Shown here piece by piece: positions 22,960 to 34,797 of a stretch of DNA of 64,000 nt. Positions within the stretch are counted from its first letter, which is position 1; every line of letters starts with the position of its first letter. Source of the stretch: Pelobates cultripes (taxonomy: Eukaryota > Chordata > Amphibia > Anura > Pelobatidae); NCBI GenBank assembly GCA_933207985.1, contig OW240916.1, positions 136,531,036 to 136,595,035 on the forward strand, written 5' to 3'. A program made the position numbers and the translations under genes. The notes under the pieces are model-generated. The model was given only the letters and a program-made list of their open reading frames with translations, was not told the DNA's origin and did not search any database.

Positions 22960-23974
22960 CCCACTCCGCTGATTTTTGAAAAGCCCATTCAAAGGTGTTT
23001 TCTCAGCTGCCTGATGCAGGTAAATCACTGCTTCCTCCTGACCACTGGCTCATTACTCAGACTACACTGGCAACTCAAATAAGATTTTCCGTCCAGCAAA
23101 ATACCATAGGAAGGATACTGGCAAACCTTCTCAAAAACTCAAAGGGAAGGCACCACTGAAGTGCATGAAGTGCCAGAATCCAGAGCCGAGAGAACTCAAC
23201 TGCATAAGTATTCAGCCTTTCCACAATACTTTGCAGTAGTCGTTAGTGGTAAGCGTAACACTATATGCTTCTGGCAACGATGTCTGGCTGGAGGAAGGCA
23301 AATCAGAATTTGCGTTTGTGAAGGAGACTGTATTGAGTGAGTCAGGGGGTCAGCCGACCCAGGATGACAAGGAAGTCCTTCTGGATAGTGAAGGTAACCG
23401 CATGTTTGACCCGAGGAATATCTGCCATTCCCGCTCAGTGAAATAGACATCGCCAGACCACCTGCCAAGATTCTTGTGCCTATCGCTCAAAAAGCCTTTG
23501 GAGAAGGAGCTGCGCAACCAATTGTGTGGTGTGCCCAACGCTGATACTACCAGATAAAATCACTCCGACATCGGAGACTGACCAGCTAATGCTGACCTTT
23601 ATGACCCTTATAGGCCGTGAATGGGTGTATATATGACAGGATAAGCTCCTGGACACAACTGTTCCCATGGCACGAATGTTATAAAAAGCATAATCTGCCA
23701 TATATAAAAGCAGTTTCCCTCACCACAGACATGCTTCAGCCTATTTGGCAAGGCCCTACCATGTATAGATAAAAGATGCAGACCTTGGAACAAAGGAGCT
23801 CAGGCCTCTGGCACAAAGGGGCCGTGCCACCAGCCGCTTCTCGCCAACAGCCCACGTATAACAGTTCAAGTCCATCTACTTGAAGGGTTCCAGTCAACAA
23901 TGATTTCACAGTGGTTCCAACAGGAATCGCAAAAAAGACGTGGCCAAACAAAATTTACAACAGTTAAGATGTTA

Positions 23975-24337
23975 GAATTCTACCGTTATTATTATTATCA
24001 TCATTATTGCCATTTATATAGCACCAACAGATTCTGTAGCGCTTAACAATATTATTAGAGGGGGGATTTAACTATAAATAGGACAATTACAAGAAAACTT
24101 ACAGAAACGATAGGTTAAAGAGGGCCCTGCTTAAACAAGCTTACAGTCTATAGGAGGTGGGGTATAAAACACACTAGTACAGGAAATAGCAGTCAAATTA
24201 GGTGGGAGTGAAGCCGAGCTGGAGGAGAGAGTAGAGTGCTGCCCTTTAGGAGAGAGCAAGAGACAGGTATGTAAGGTAGAGGTTAGTCTGGAAGGCCATA
24301 GGCTTTCTTAAAGAAATGGGTTTTAAGACACTTCCTC
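23975..24337 (-). mobile_element. L2-type LINE 3' end inserted in the DIRS copy
   Basis: Minus orientation: the tail TTATTATTATTATC at 23975-23990 is the A-rich 3' end, followed by GCCATTTATATAGCACCAAC and the UTR to about 24337. The UTR matches 19045-19187 plus 21644-21780 without interruption, which shows the intact consensus order. Confidence 0.75.
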
Positions 24338-24379
24338 TTACTTATCAGACAGCTAGTCATCTTTCTTTCTTTTCCAGAG

Positions 24380-24985
24380 GTAGGCAGAAATGTTATGATA
24401 CCATTGGATTCTACGGACAGTGCGGGCATCCAAGATACAGTTGCCTGCCTGCCAGTGCAGGTGCTACCACCTCACCCCATTCAATGGTCGAGAGAAGATG
24501 CTGGCCTCATCAACGCAGAAGTACAGCACCTTCAACAGAAATGCACCATGCAAGGGGCCAAGGATTATAGATGGGTTTTTTTCCGCAATATTTTCCTGGT
24601 CAAAAAGAAATCCGCAGATTTCAGGCCTGTAATAAACCTTCAAAATCTCAACATATATGTAGTATATCATCATTTCAAGATGGAGATTATTCACCTCTTT
24701 CAGGACCTACTGAAACAATGAGACTGGTCACTTGTTTGGATCTCCAGGATGCCTACCTTTCAGTGCGAATCAACGCTTCCTACATTTCAGATGGCATGGC
24801 CTCCCATAGCAATTCACCTGTCTCCGGTTCAGCCTCAGCTCAGCTTAGTGGTGCTTTACCAAGCTGCTCAAGCTGGTTGTGACATACCTAAGGGAAAGAG
24901 GCATTTTTTACATTATATACTTGGACAATATAATGATTTTCTGTACAGAGGCATCAAGATTTGCAGACGTGGTTCATAGTTTTTT
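24380..24985 (+). pseudogene. DIRS reverse transcriptase pseudogene
   Basis: In shifting frames: VKKKSADFRPVINLQNLNIY (finger), HFKMEIIHLFQDLL, LVTCLDLQDAYLSVRI (motif A with DLQDAY), and LVVTYLRERGI leading to YLDNIMIFCTEASRFADVV. The usual YLDD appears as YLDN. The motif order and the LDLQDAY box are those of DIRS1-like RT. Confidence 0.7.
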
Positions 24986-25495
24986 TTGTTTTTTTTTATA
25001 TTCGCTAGGTTTTGTGCTGAACTGACCCAAGTTCACATTGTCCCAGGCTCTAGTAGTTTAGTTTCTTGACTTTGAGATAGATGCATTCTCAAACTACCTT
25101 CTACGAAGGTGATGACTATTAGCAAGCCTGGAAAGGTTGAGCTATCTTTTGGGCCACAACAAGATTTTTGTTCTGGAAGCAGTTGTCAGCCTCTGGGGCT
25201 GAGGTGCCACAAGCGCAACTGCCTCAGTGGGCAGAGTCCACTGTGGAGGCATCTCTTCATATAAATTGTTTGTAACTGTTGGCAGGATCATTCGCCATTC
25301 GCAATCTAGCAAGGGGATTACTGTACAGGTTAGAGTACAAGATTTATGATAAACGTGAATTTTTCATCTGATAAATGAGTTGCAAAATTTGAGCCAAAAT
25401 AAATAAATATAATATAGAAATATCTCAAAACTCAGATATGTGTTCCCAACTCTTTGCTAATTCCATTGTTGATTCACCACATTAAAGTGACACTA

Positions 25496-26081
25496 TAGTC
25501 ACCAGAACAACTACAGCTTATTGAATTTGTTCTGGTGAGTAGAATCATTACCTTCAGGCTTTTTGCTGTAAACACTGTCTTTTCAGAGAAAATGCAGTGT
25601 TTATATTACAGCCTAGTGATAACTTCACTGGCCACTCCTCAGATGGCTGTTAGAGAACCTTCCTGGGTCATGGCTGCCTAAAATGCATCCAAACATTCAG
25701 TATCTCCACCCTCTGCATGCAGACACTGAACTTTCCTCTTAGAGATTCATTGATTCAATGTATCTCCATGAGGAGATGCTGATTGGCCAGGGCTGTGTTT
25801 GAATTGTGCTGGCTCTACCCCTGATCTGCCTCTTTGTCAGTCTCAGCCAATCCTACGGGGAAACATTGTTATTGGATCAGGCTACCACTTCTGCTGATGT
25901 CAGCAGGCAGTGGGCAGGTCTAAAAGAAACAGGGACAAAACCAGCAGCTTCAGGCTTGAATACAGGTAAGATTTTACTATATTTAGGGAGGCATGAGGGG
26001 ACCAGGGTGACTAGATGGTGGTTTTAACCCTCTAGGGTCAGGAATAAATATTTTTGTGTTCCTGACCCTATAGTGCTCCTT
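25496..26081. mobile_element. TTAA MITE of the CACTATAG family
   Basis: Starts after TTAA (25492-25495) with AGTGACACTATAGTCACC and ends with ...CCTGACCCTATAGTGCTCCTTTA. Interior segments reappear inverted at 44289-44558. About 590 bp and without coding capacity. Confidence 0.65.
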
Positions 26082-27640
26082 TACAATGTTTAATGACTGA
26101 AAAACCTGCTGCCTAATTTTGCACTTTCTATAAATTCACTTTAAATCGTCAGATATCGTATGGTGGGGTGCAATGAGATTACAAAAAAGATAGCTTTATT
26201 TACTAAATAGCTGTTACCTGTATAAAACATTTTGCTGTACATTCATAACTCGCCTTAGACAGTGACCTTTAACTTGCTTAGTGATACATCACAAACCGGG
26301 AATCCTAGAAGTGGATAAAGATTTATGATACAAGCCTTCTACTAGTGAAGAAGATTGATTCAAGCCAAGTTGTTTGTTCATTTTTTTTTTCCAAGTCTCA
26401 GAAAATATTTAAGTGTGTATTGTATGTTGCAATTCTGTTTTTTTTTTTTTTTATTATTATTATTATTATTTTTATTTTTTATAAATGATAGTATCTGTGT
26501 TCTTAAAAAATTGCTTCTGTTTTGAATTAGAAAGCAAGATATCTGATTATATCTCCCATTTTATTTTATTTTATAATTTGGCAATGACTTTTCATACATT
26601 TCTCTCGGATTTAATTAATGTTTTCTCCAAAATACTTTCTTTTTCATTTTTATATACCGGTAAGTAGTTATGAAGTGAATTCCTGCACTCAGCAGCAATT
26701 ACTGGTGAGTTAACCACAAGCAGGCAAAAAATATTTTTGTTTGTTTGTTCCTTTTTCATGGTTGTAGCCTATATTTTTCAATTTTTTTTTCCTCAGCTGA
26801 CCAAACCTTCCTGGTTAACCACTTATAATACAATATATTACAATGTGTATACACCAGCCACATATAACCTTTTGTGTCACCCAACTTTACAGCTTAAAAA
26901 AAAACATGTATTGGGCACATCTATTGCTATTCTCCTACTCTTTGCTTGCAGGTGTGTATAGCAGCTTGTTCGCATGTTCATCTTAGCTGCTTGATGTGAG
27001 TTTATTGGAGCATGGTGTGAGTGTTACTGTGTGTTTATGTGGCACAAATCCACTATAACAATGCATTGTGCCTATAGGCTCTATCTTAGTACTGATATTC
27101 TGCTGTGCTCTCTCCACTAGCATGCTCTGCCTGTTTCCCAGCCTGAAGAAACCATTGGTTTTCTAGCTCCACTGACTAAGTGTAGCTTTCTATTGCTTTG
27201 TCCCCATGTCTTATCTTGTTTCTGGAGTGGATCCCTGGAACCTGCTGACTTGTCCCAGTCTGTCCCTGCTGACTTGTCCCAGTCTGCTCAGACACGATGT
27301 TCCGTATAATGTATATGAGAGGACAAAAGTGAGAAATGTATTTTACAATGAGTTAAATTGCAATACATCGTTTGAGAATTACGGACTTAAACTTTTCAAT
27401 AACACTTTTTTTTTTTTTTTTCATCAGGCCTTATGCCTGACAAGTAAATCCAGTTTAAGCGATTACAGTCCTTCTGAAGAAGAGTTATCTGTGCATTCAC
27501 AGAACCGTTGAACACTTACAGGGTGAGCATTCAAAGTGAATTCACAGTGAATTTCAAATTTAAGGTCAAAATAGCAGAACTGATGGCTACTTTGGCTTGG
27601 ATTTTTTGAATTCACCTCAAATTCCCCCAAATATTATTTT
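26082..27640. other. no gene recognised
   Basis: AT-rich, with (TTA/T)n at 26437-26480 and a T-run at 27404-27421. No exon or repeat identity is supported. A MITE-like end (GGAATACTCCAGTTATCATA) begins near 27645. Confidence 0.4.
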
Positions 27641-28573
27641 TAAAGGAATACTCCAGTTATCATAACAACTTAATTCAAATTAAGTTATTATGGTGCCTGT
27701 TCTTATGGGCACTTTCTTACTAAAGGGGTTTACCTGTTTTCAAATGGTTTAACCCCAAAGATTACCCTAAGTTTCAGATTTCCAATCTCCCCAGCAGCAT
27801 CTGGCTTCTATTTCAGGAAGGCTGGAGTGCCACCAGGAAGGGGCGCTGCTGATTGGCTAGAGCAGCGGTTCCCAAACTATGTGCTGGGGCGCCGCAACGT
27901 GCACACAGGGGTGCCATGGAATGTTTCCCCGGATAGCACTGGGGAAACATTACTGCTGAACAGGGGCCCGGCCGGCTGCGACCGGGCACCTGGGATGTCA
28001 GCCAGCTGGGAGGAAGTGACAACATGTCACTTCCTCCCAGCATCCTGCAGGGAGACAGCGCGGGAGGGAGAGGAGCATGAAGGGCTCCAGACCCCTCATT
28101 CACACAGCAGCATGCACCCTCCTGGCACATTAGGTAAGCTGGAGGGAACAGGAGCGTGGCTGTAGATATTTTTTAAAATTACTTGTATGTGTATGAGTGT
28201 CTGTGTGCATCTGTGTCTGTGTTTATATATATATATAATGTGCTTCTGCATCTGCGCACACGTGTGTGTGTGTGTGTGTTTTTACGTCAGTGTGTGTATC
28301 TGTGTTATGGTGTGGGCATGTATCAATGTGTGTGTCAGCGTGCATGTGTGTATATGTCGGTGTGTGAATCTATATGTATGTATGTGTCAGTGTCTATATG
28401 AATTTTTGTGTATGTGTCGTATTTATGTGCATGAATATCTGTGGATGTATGTATGTATGTATGTAGTAGTGTATGTGCATACATCTAAGCAGTCAAACAC
28501 CAACACAACATACAAGCACAATCCTGCAATCAAACACAAATATGACATACAATCATGCCCCTGCATTTAAACA

Positions 28574-28578
<5 letters not shown>

Positions 28579-28623
<45 letters not shown>
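28579..28623. repeat. (TA)n microsatellite
   Basis: Pure TA array of about 45 bp directly before the foldback arm; a second TA array lies at 28881-28911. Confidence 0.9.
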
Positions 28624-28626
<3 letters not shown>

Positions 28627-28810
28627 CAAATAGAATGGCTGCACTCACGGATTTCCAATATAAAATATAACTTTTATTCAGATTCCCATAATCCTGATGA
28701 AAGTCCACAGGCTGGACTGAAACGTCGATTTTTTTTTTTTATGGGAATCTGAATAAAAGTTATATTTTATATTGGAAATCCGTGAGTGCAGCCATTCTAT
28801 TTGATTATAT
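28620..28810. repeat. foldback with 70-bp arms and hammerhead-like loop
   Basis: Arms 28620-28689 and 28741-28810 are perfect inverted complements as far as I can read. The 51-nt loop contains CTGATGA (28694-28700), a hairpin AGTCC/GGACT, then GAAA (28719-28722) and CGTCGAT. This is the order of the hammerhead ribozyme core, with ATC/GAT able to close the base. It sits inside the hAT element between TA arrays. Confidence 0.7.
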
Positions 28811-28878
28811 GGATGCTGAAGCCCGGGCTATGCACCCGGTTTGGAAATTCTAGGAGCCTGTGTGCAAGGTACAGTTTG

Positions 28879-28915
<37 letters not shown>

Positions 28916-29225
28916 AATACACCCCTTTACTCAAACACAAATACTTCGCACAAATGTACACCTGCATTTAAAAGTGAACATTCAGACACACCCATGCAAT
29001 CTAACGCAAACATTACATACAAACACACCCCTGTATTAAAACACAATAAATGTATACAAGCACCCCTTCCAACACCAACACTGTACATTACACTATAGCG
29101 CCAGTAAATGCCGCAGCACTGTACAGATATACAACCTAGAAATTTTGACTTTGGGTGCCTAGGAAAAATACTGAAATATTAAGGGTGCCTTGAACCTAAA
29201 AAGTTTGGGAATCTCTGGGCTAGAG

Positions 29226-31309
29226 CACTGTAAACAAATCTGTAGCTCCCTATTGTTAAAGAGGTACTTTGCTTTTATGAATGTGGGGCTACTGTGTGCA
29301 TTTCTCGGAGATCAGTTTAGTCATAAGCTTTTCCAACGTATGTGGATATTTCACCACATTTCAACCAAATATACAGTGTGCAGTAAGTTAGTACAGTGAA
29401 TGGCATCTTGGTGTTTACACATCATCACAGTGAGTTTCATTATTACAAAAGTTTACTGAGAATAGACATACATACATTCATTATTAAAAAATAAATAAAT
29501 AAAAAGCACATGTGTGCAACCTTTAGAATGTGTATTGCTAGGTGTTGGAAGGTGGCCCTGCCCACCCAGGCCCAGATAGGTCTTAACATTAAGGTAGCTG
29601 AATGCAGCTATTAAAGTACTGAGCATTTCTCCAAAACTGTTCTCAATTGATTGATTTTTCCCTCAAGGTCCAAATTTAGGTTTCCACCTTCTTTAGCCCT
29701 CCAGCTTCCTTAGCTCAGATGAATCGAAATTGTGTGTGCTGTTTGGGGATGGGGTGACTTCCTTTCTTTAGTTTTACATCATTTTCTTCTCTCTCCTTTC
29801 TCTCCACTGTGGTCACTCTCGCTTTGCGCTCTCTCTGTTTTGTTCCTTTTGGACTTGAATACTCGGGTTTACAATGTCTTATGACATATATGTAAACAAG
29901 ATTCATATTTTCTCTTTTCTCCTTACTTGTTTACTTCTGTATTGAGAATAAGCACTTTAAATACAAAACAACATCTGTGAGCAAAGAGTTTTTCACATAT
30001 TTGTTTGTGTAGGATTGGGATACCTGCACGTGTGTTGAGCTGCTGTTTTTAATTTGCATTTCCACTAAGCGCCTATTTGCACTGAGCACTTTTTTTCTGT
30101 AACATCTGCGAGCAACCTGGTTTAGTCGCTTTAAAAAAAAAAAATGATTTCATAATGCCTGGCTCACACAAAGCTAGAGGGTGACTACCCCCTCTTTGTC
30201 ATATCCTCATTAACTTTGCATTGTCCCCTATTTTCCACTGGTTTGATCTCTCTCGTTGCTTTGCTACGTTAACGTTTTTTCCACTGGGGCATTGCTCGTT
30301 TACCCCCTGCCAACTGCTTTTTGTCTCTTTGCTTTCCCCAAAATAGTTCTCATTCACGTTTCCACTGCCCTTGCAATATCATTGAATTCCTACTCGTATT
30401 GCTTTTTCTCCCACCGACAGCCCTCTTCAGTCTCTCTTACTCTGCCGTCTCAGAGCTCTTCTGTTATTTATAACCGCTTTGATAAAGCCAAGTGCATGTA
30501 CCTGGGGAAAGCAAAGGTTAGCAATAGCAATACGTGTCTTCTTTTGGTTTTATACTCAAAAAGATATCCCGAGACAGATTTAAAAACAGTTAACACATGT
30601 TACAGACAGTTTTTAATGTTCTATATGAGGGTGCATTCTGATGACCATTTCACTTTAATGGTATGCAGTTTGCTTTTCAACAAATAAGGAACCTTTAAAT
30701 TGGTAGCTAGCTTGTACGTGCATATATACATTTATTGACTATCCTTTCACAATAACTATTACTTTTTCAAGTCTTATATGCTCTTCCTCATTATTTTCTC
30801 TTTTGATTTTACAGTATAGGTATCAAAGGATTATAAAAGCCGCTGTGTATTAGAGGAATCTTTCTCAAAACAAGCTCTATTTTTTTTTTTTTTTTTTTTA
30901 CTTCAGGAAACCAAGAATTCTAGACTTAAGCCTCCTAAATTTATTTATAGGAAATATCCTAGTGGGTCTCATGCCACACACATTGTCAGAGAAACATAAA
31001 ACTTTAAGTTAGTTTTTTTTTGTATTGTACTGCTTTAAGCACATTGCACTGTACTATGCACAATAAATAATGGAGAATATACCAATTTTAACATCTTTAT
31101 CCCAATGTAGACTATAAATAAAAACAAACACACTGGAAATAAGATGTCCGCTACCTCTCAATCTGGGTATAGCTTCTTTCCAGAAGCTAAAAGCCACACA
31201 CCATTGGGTTGTACAGAAAACTAGAAAAGCTACAATTTCTGGGGAAATTGTGTGAAGTGTTCTTGCCTCCACCAGTAGTCTACAACTGGAGTGGGCGGAG
31301 TAACTGTTA
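29226..31309. other. no gene recognised
   Basis: AT-rich DNA with a T-run at 30880-30899. Short frames only, none with splice support. Confidence 0.4.
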
Positions 31310-32040
31310 TTATTTATTTATATAGCACATTTAATTGCAACGTTGTTGCCCAAAGTGCTTCACAGTTACATTAAAACATACATTTATAAAAACATTAGCA
31401 GGTGTACAAAAGGCCCTGTCTATGACATCACTTGCAGCTCCAGCCTGGCACAGGTCAGAGTATTTTGGCGGTTGCCATTTTCAAATGGTCGTATTTTAAA
31501 AACTGTGCATCCTACAGCGAAGAGCTTTATATTGTGAGAATCACAAGACCCAGACCTACATTTCGATGCATAGTATGTCTCTGAAGTATTAAAAATGAAG
31601 GCACAGTCGCAGTTTAGAAATTGCCCTTCAAGTTTGAGCTGGTTAGAGTGAAGTTTCAATGAATGTCAATGGACGCGTGAGTTGCAAACAAATGGTCATA
31701 TTGTGAAAACTATTAGGACTATGGCTTAGCCTTGGACATTTCTAGTGGCAGCAGGGATAGCTGAACGTTTTGATATAAGATTTGTGTAGGTGGGCTTGAA
31801 AATGAGTGGTGGCAGTTTAGAAATCATGTCCTGATTTTTCAGCTTTTGCCGGCTCCCACTCTAGTTTTGAACATTTTGCCATTCATTCCTATGGGACCAA
31901 TTTCACCACAAGAACGACGATATTCAGTGAACCATTCGGCGAAACGTTCCACAAAGTAATAGCAATCCAATCGGGAACAATCCGCACGTTTATGTATATT
32001 TCTGTCTATGTAGTGTAAAAACTGCGGGAGGTGTTAGGGT
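31310..32040 (+). repeat. ancient dispersed repeat, class unknown
   Basis: Begins with an L2-like tail string (TTATTATTTATTTATATAGCAC) and contains ATTCCTATGGGACCAATTTC and GGCGAAACGTTCCAC, phrases I associate with widespread aquatic-vertebrate repeats. No coding capacity. Confidence 0.4.
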
Positions 32041-32061
32041 GGTAAATTTGGCTATAATAAG

Positions 32062-32165
32062 AATAATATATATGTGAGATAACATTAAGTGGTCTTGCTA
32101 TCCAAGAACACTTAATAATATATATGTGAGATAACATTAAGTGGTCTTGCTATGCAAGAACACTT
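32062..32165 (+). repeat. 52-bp tandem duplication
   Basis: Units 32062-32113 and 32114-32165 begin AATAATATATATGTGAG and end CAAGAACACTT. They differ by a single base (TCC versus TGC). Confidence 0.85.
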
Positions 32166-32894
32166 AACAAGCAGCATCCTGTGTAAAACAGGGTCAATTT
32201 GGGTTGAAAGGGGATGACAAGTGATAAGTGGAAGGGGGTTTCAGTCTTTATTATTTCACACATTTCTTTTTACTTCCCTATTCTTTGACCCTTGGTAAAT
32301 GCATATGTATTACCCATATGTTTATTCAGGCCACAAAAAGGGTTGAGAAACGTTTGTGCAGTTTTCATGCATGTAATATTAGTCAAACAAACATGGACCA
32401 ACTATAAACCTTACTTCTCCATTGAATATTTAGAAAACTGCAGAATATAGTTGATGGCATAATGTCAGCATTAAATTATGCCAGCATAAATTACTTAATA
32501 GAAAAATTAAGGGTTAGTTTTTGACTATGAACCACATTAAGCAATGTGTGGACCTAGAATACATCATAATGTTTATTATAGTAGTTACAAACCCAAGAGA
32601 GTATAAACTATGAACGTAAAACAAAAGGACTGCGCTCTAGTAGGTTTCTTCCATTAGACTGGATACAAGTGAAGTAGCAGGGAATATTCAGTGCATAAAA
32701 GGAAAATGTGCCATCTCTAACCTATATTTCAGTTTACAAGCTAATGGGAATAAGCTATATTATTGTTATTATATACTGCCAATATATTCTGTAGAATTAA
32801 GAGGGATACAAACATACAATTTAGAAATGCATATATATCCCAATGTACCATGTTTGGCGGTTCCTGTCCTGTTGTCCCAGGTTTGTACCCTGGT

Positions 32895-33540
32895 GAAAAC
32901 AAAGAACATGAGAACTCTGAGAATAGACAAAAGCTTAGAGGAACTCAATAGGTTGCCCTTTGGTAAATCCGTGCTCAGGTCTCAAAGTTTTTGTTCACTT
33001 GTGTCATTACCGAGAGAACCAGTTCCAAGGCATATCATACTGATCCTACCCATAAGGCCAGTCCAGAACAGAAATGCCGGCAAGTTCTCTCAGAACGAGA
33101 GATACAGCAATCCCAGATGATTGTTCCGGCCTTCCTTGGACCTTATCAGCGAGGTATAGTTGATTCCCCTCTTAGCACAGTGAGCACAGAGTATATGTCT
33201 GGATTTCCCTTTTAACTTGGGGAGAGCCAAGTAAGTGCACCAAAAACAAGGAATATAAGAAATCTGAGAACTGACAAAAGCTTAGAGGACCAAAGAGGGC
33301 CAAAATAATTTTTGCTTTATCTCTCATGCAGAGAGAATTTGCTGGCATTTTTGTTCTGGACTGCCCTTATGGGTGGAATCAGTCTGATTTTGCCTTGGAA
33401 CTGGTTCTCTCTGTAAGGGAACAAATGAGCAAAACCTTTTTGTAAGACCTAAGCAGGGCTTTTTAAAAAGGGCAAGCTACTGAATTCTTCTAAGCTTTTG
33501 TCCATTCTCAGAGTTCTTTGTTTTTGTTCCTTTGTGTCCT
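32895..33540. repeat. large imperfect inverted repeat
   Basis: The arm 32895-33112 (AACAAAGAACATGAGAACTC ..., GAGAGAACCAGTTCCAAGGC) pairs with 33305-33540 read on the other strand. A third partial copy of the arm start (GACAAAAGCTTAGAGG) lies at 33275-33292, inside the loop. This resembles a foldback-type element; no protein is encoded. Confidence 0.65.
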
Positions 33541-33947
33541 GCATCTGGTGATGTCAGGGAAATGGAGCTTAATGACCCAAGTTTACACTGTGCAGAATGA
33601 GCAGAGACATTGGGGCCCGAGTGCTTCAGGTATGTCCTGAGCATAGGCATTGCAGAGTAGGCCTGCTAGAGTACATTTTAGGCAGCCTGGCATGTACAGT
33701 GGCCAGGATGAAACACCATTTTGTAGTGGGGTTTCGCACTTTTTGGGCAAGCCTGGTTGCTACACCCTAGCCGCCAGGAGCGCTGGCCCCCCCATGCTGC
33801 AGCCGCCCGAGCGCTCTGTAGAGAGCCTCAGGCGGCTGCAGCTTTGCCCGGGCGGTGCTTCCATGAGGGCGCACCGCCCGGGCGCAGCCTGAGGACAGGG
33901 GCTGACAGGAGGGAGTGCTCAGCACTCTCTCCTGTTACTCCCTCACT

Positions 33948-34120
33948 GTAGCGTGGCCGAGCCCTCTATTGGTCCACGGGTACAGGAAGCATCTGTCTCC
34001 TGTACCCGGCCAGACTAACAGGAAGTGCACACTGAGTGTGCACTTCCTGTTAGTCCGGCCGGATACAGGAAACAAGAGCTACCTGTACCCGCTGACCATT
34101 GGAGGGCTCGGCCACGCTAC
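33948..34120. repeat. 173-bp near-perfect palindrome
   Basis: GTAGCGTGGCCGAGCCCTC at the left pairs with GAGGGCTCGGCCACGCTAC at the right. The centre is AGTGCACACTGAGTGTGCACT around 34034. Arms are about 86 bp with a few mismatches and essentially no loop. Confidence 0.8.
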
Positions 34121-34125
34121 AACAA

Positions 34126-34797
34126 TGGTGGGGGGGGGAGAATTAACAGGGAAGGGGGGGTGGAATTGACAGGAATTGGAAGGGGTGGGAAGGGGGTGGA
34201 ATTGAGGGGTGGAATCTGGAGGGGTGGAAATTGACGGGGTGGAATTGACGGGGTGGTATTGACGGGTGGAATTGACAGGAGGGGGGAATTGACGGAAGGG
34301 GGGTGGAATTGACAGGGGGTGGAAATTGACGGGGTGGAATTGACAGGAAAGGGGGTAATTGACAGGGAAGGGGAATTGACAGGAAGGGCAATTGGCAGGA
34401 AGGGGAAATTGACAGGAAGGGGAATACATTGAAATGGAGGGTAGGGAATAAATTTGAAAGGGGGGTGGAGAATAAATTGAAAGGGAGGGGGATAAATTGA
34501 CAGGGAGGGGGATAAATTGACAGGGAGAGTGGGGGAATAAATTGAAAGGGAGGGGAAAGAAATTCACAGGGTGGGTGGGAAGAAACTGACAGGGAGGGGA
34601 ATTGACGGAGGAGGGAGGGGGAATGAGAGTGGGGAGGGGAGAAGAGAGGGACAAGCAGGGGAGAAGAGAGTATCAAGGGAGGGGGAGAAGAGAGGGACAA
34701 GCAGGGGAGAAGAGAGTGACAAGGGAGGAGGGGAGAAGAGAGGGACAAGGGGGGAGAAGAGAGTGACAAGGGAGGGAGAGGGGGGGAGAAGAGATTG
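34126..34797 (+). repeat. purine-only minisatellite
   Basis: About 670 bp with almost all purines on the plus strand. The first block has GGGTGGAATTGACAGG-like units with a few AATTGAC interruptions. The second block (about 34600-34797) has GGGAGAAGAGAGGGACAAG-like units. Long Pro/Ser/Leu frames on the minus strand are a by-product of the repeat. Confidence 0.85.

Larger units (their letters stand above)
22960..25330 (+). mobile_element. DIRS-type (tyrosine-recombinase) retrotransposon remnant
   Basis: Plus-strand gag-like remains at about 23000-23940 (DSEGNRMFDPRNICHSRS ..., then KKPLEKELRNQL) are followed by RT at about 24380-24980. RNase-H-like remains (LVFLDFEIDAF in a shifted frame near 25035-25090) come next. 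Frames are broken many times. An L2 tail is inserted at 23975-24337. Terminal repeats and the recombinase gene are not recognisable. Confidence 0.65.
27863..29217. mobile_element. 1.36-kb non-autonomous hAT element
   Basis: A perfect 8-bp duplication GGCTAGAG (27855-27862 and 29218-29225) flanks terminal repeats CAGCGGTTCCCAAACT and AGTTTGGGAATCTCTG. The interior holds a GC-rich core with palindromes near 28000-28050, a GT-rich cryptic repeat (28180-28470), TA arrays, a foldback (28620-28810) and a degenerate minisatellite of ACACCCCTGCATTTAAAC-like units. No transposase frame is present. Confidence 0.85.

Noticed and set aside
28183..28570. Cys/Val/Tyr-rich plus-strand frame of 127 codons
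   Set aside because: It is the translation of an interrupted GT-rich repeat, with no splice sites or conservation-like features.
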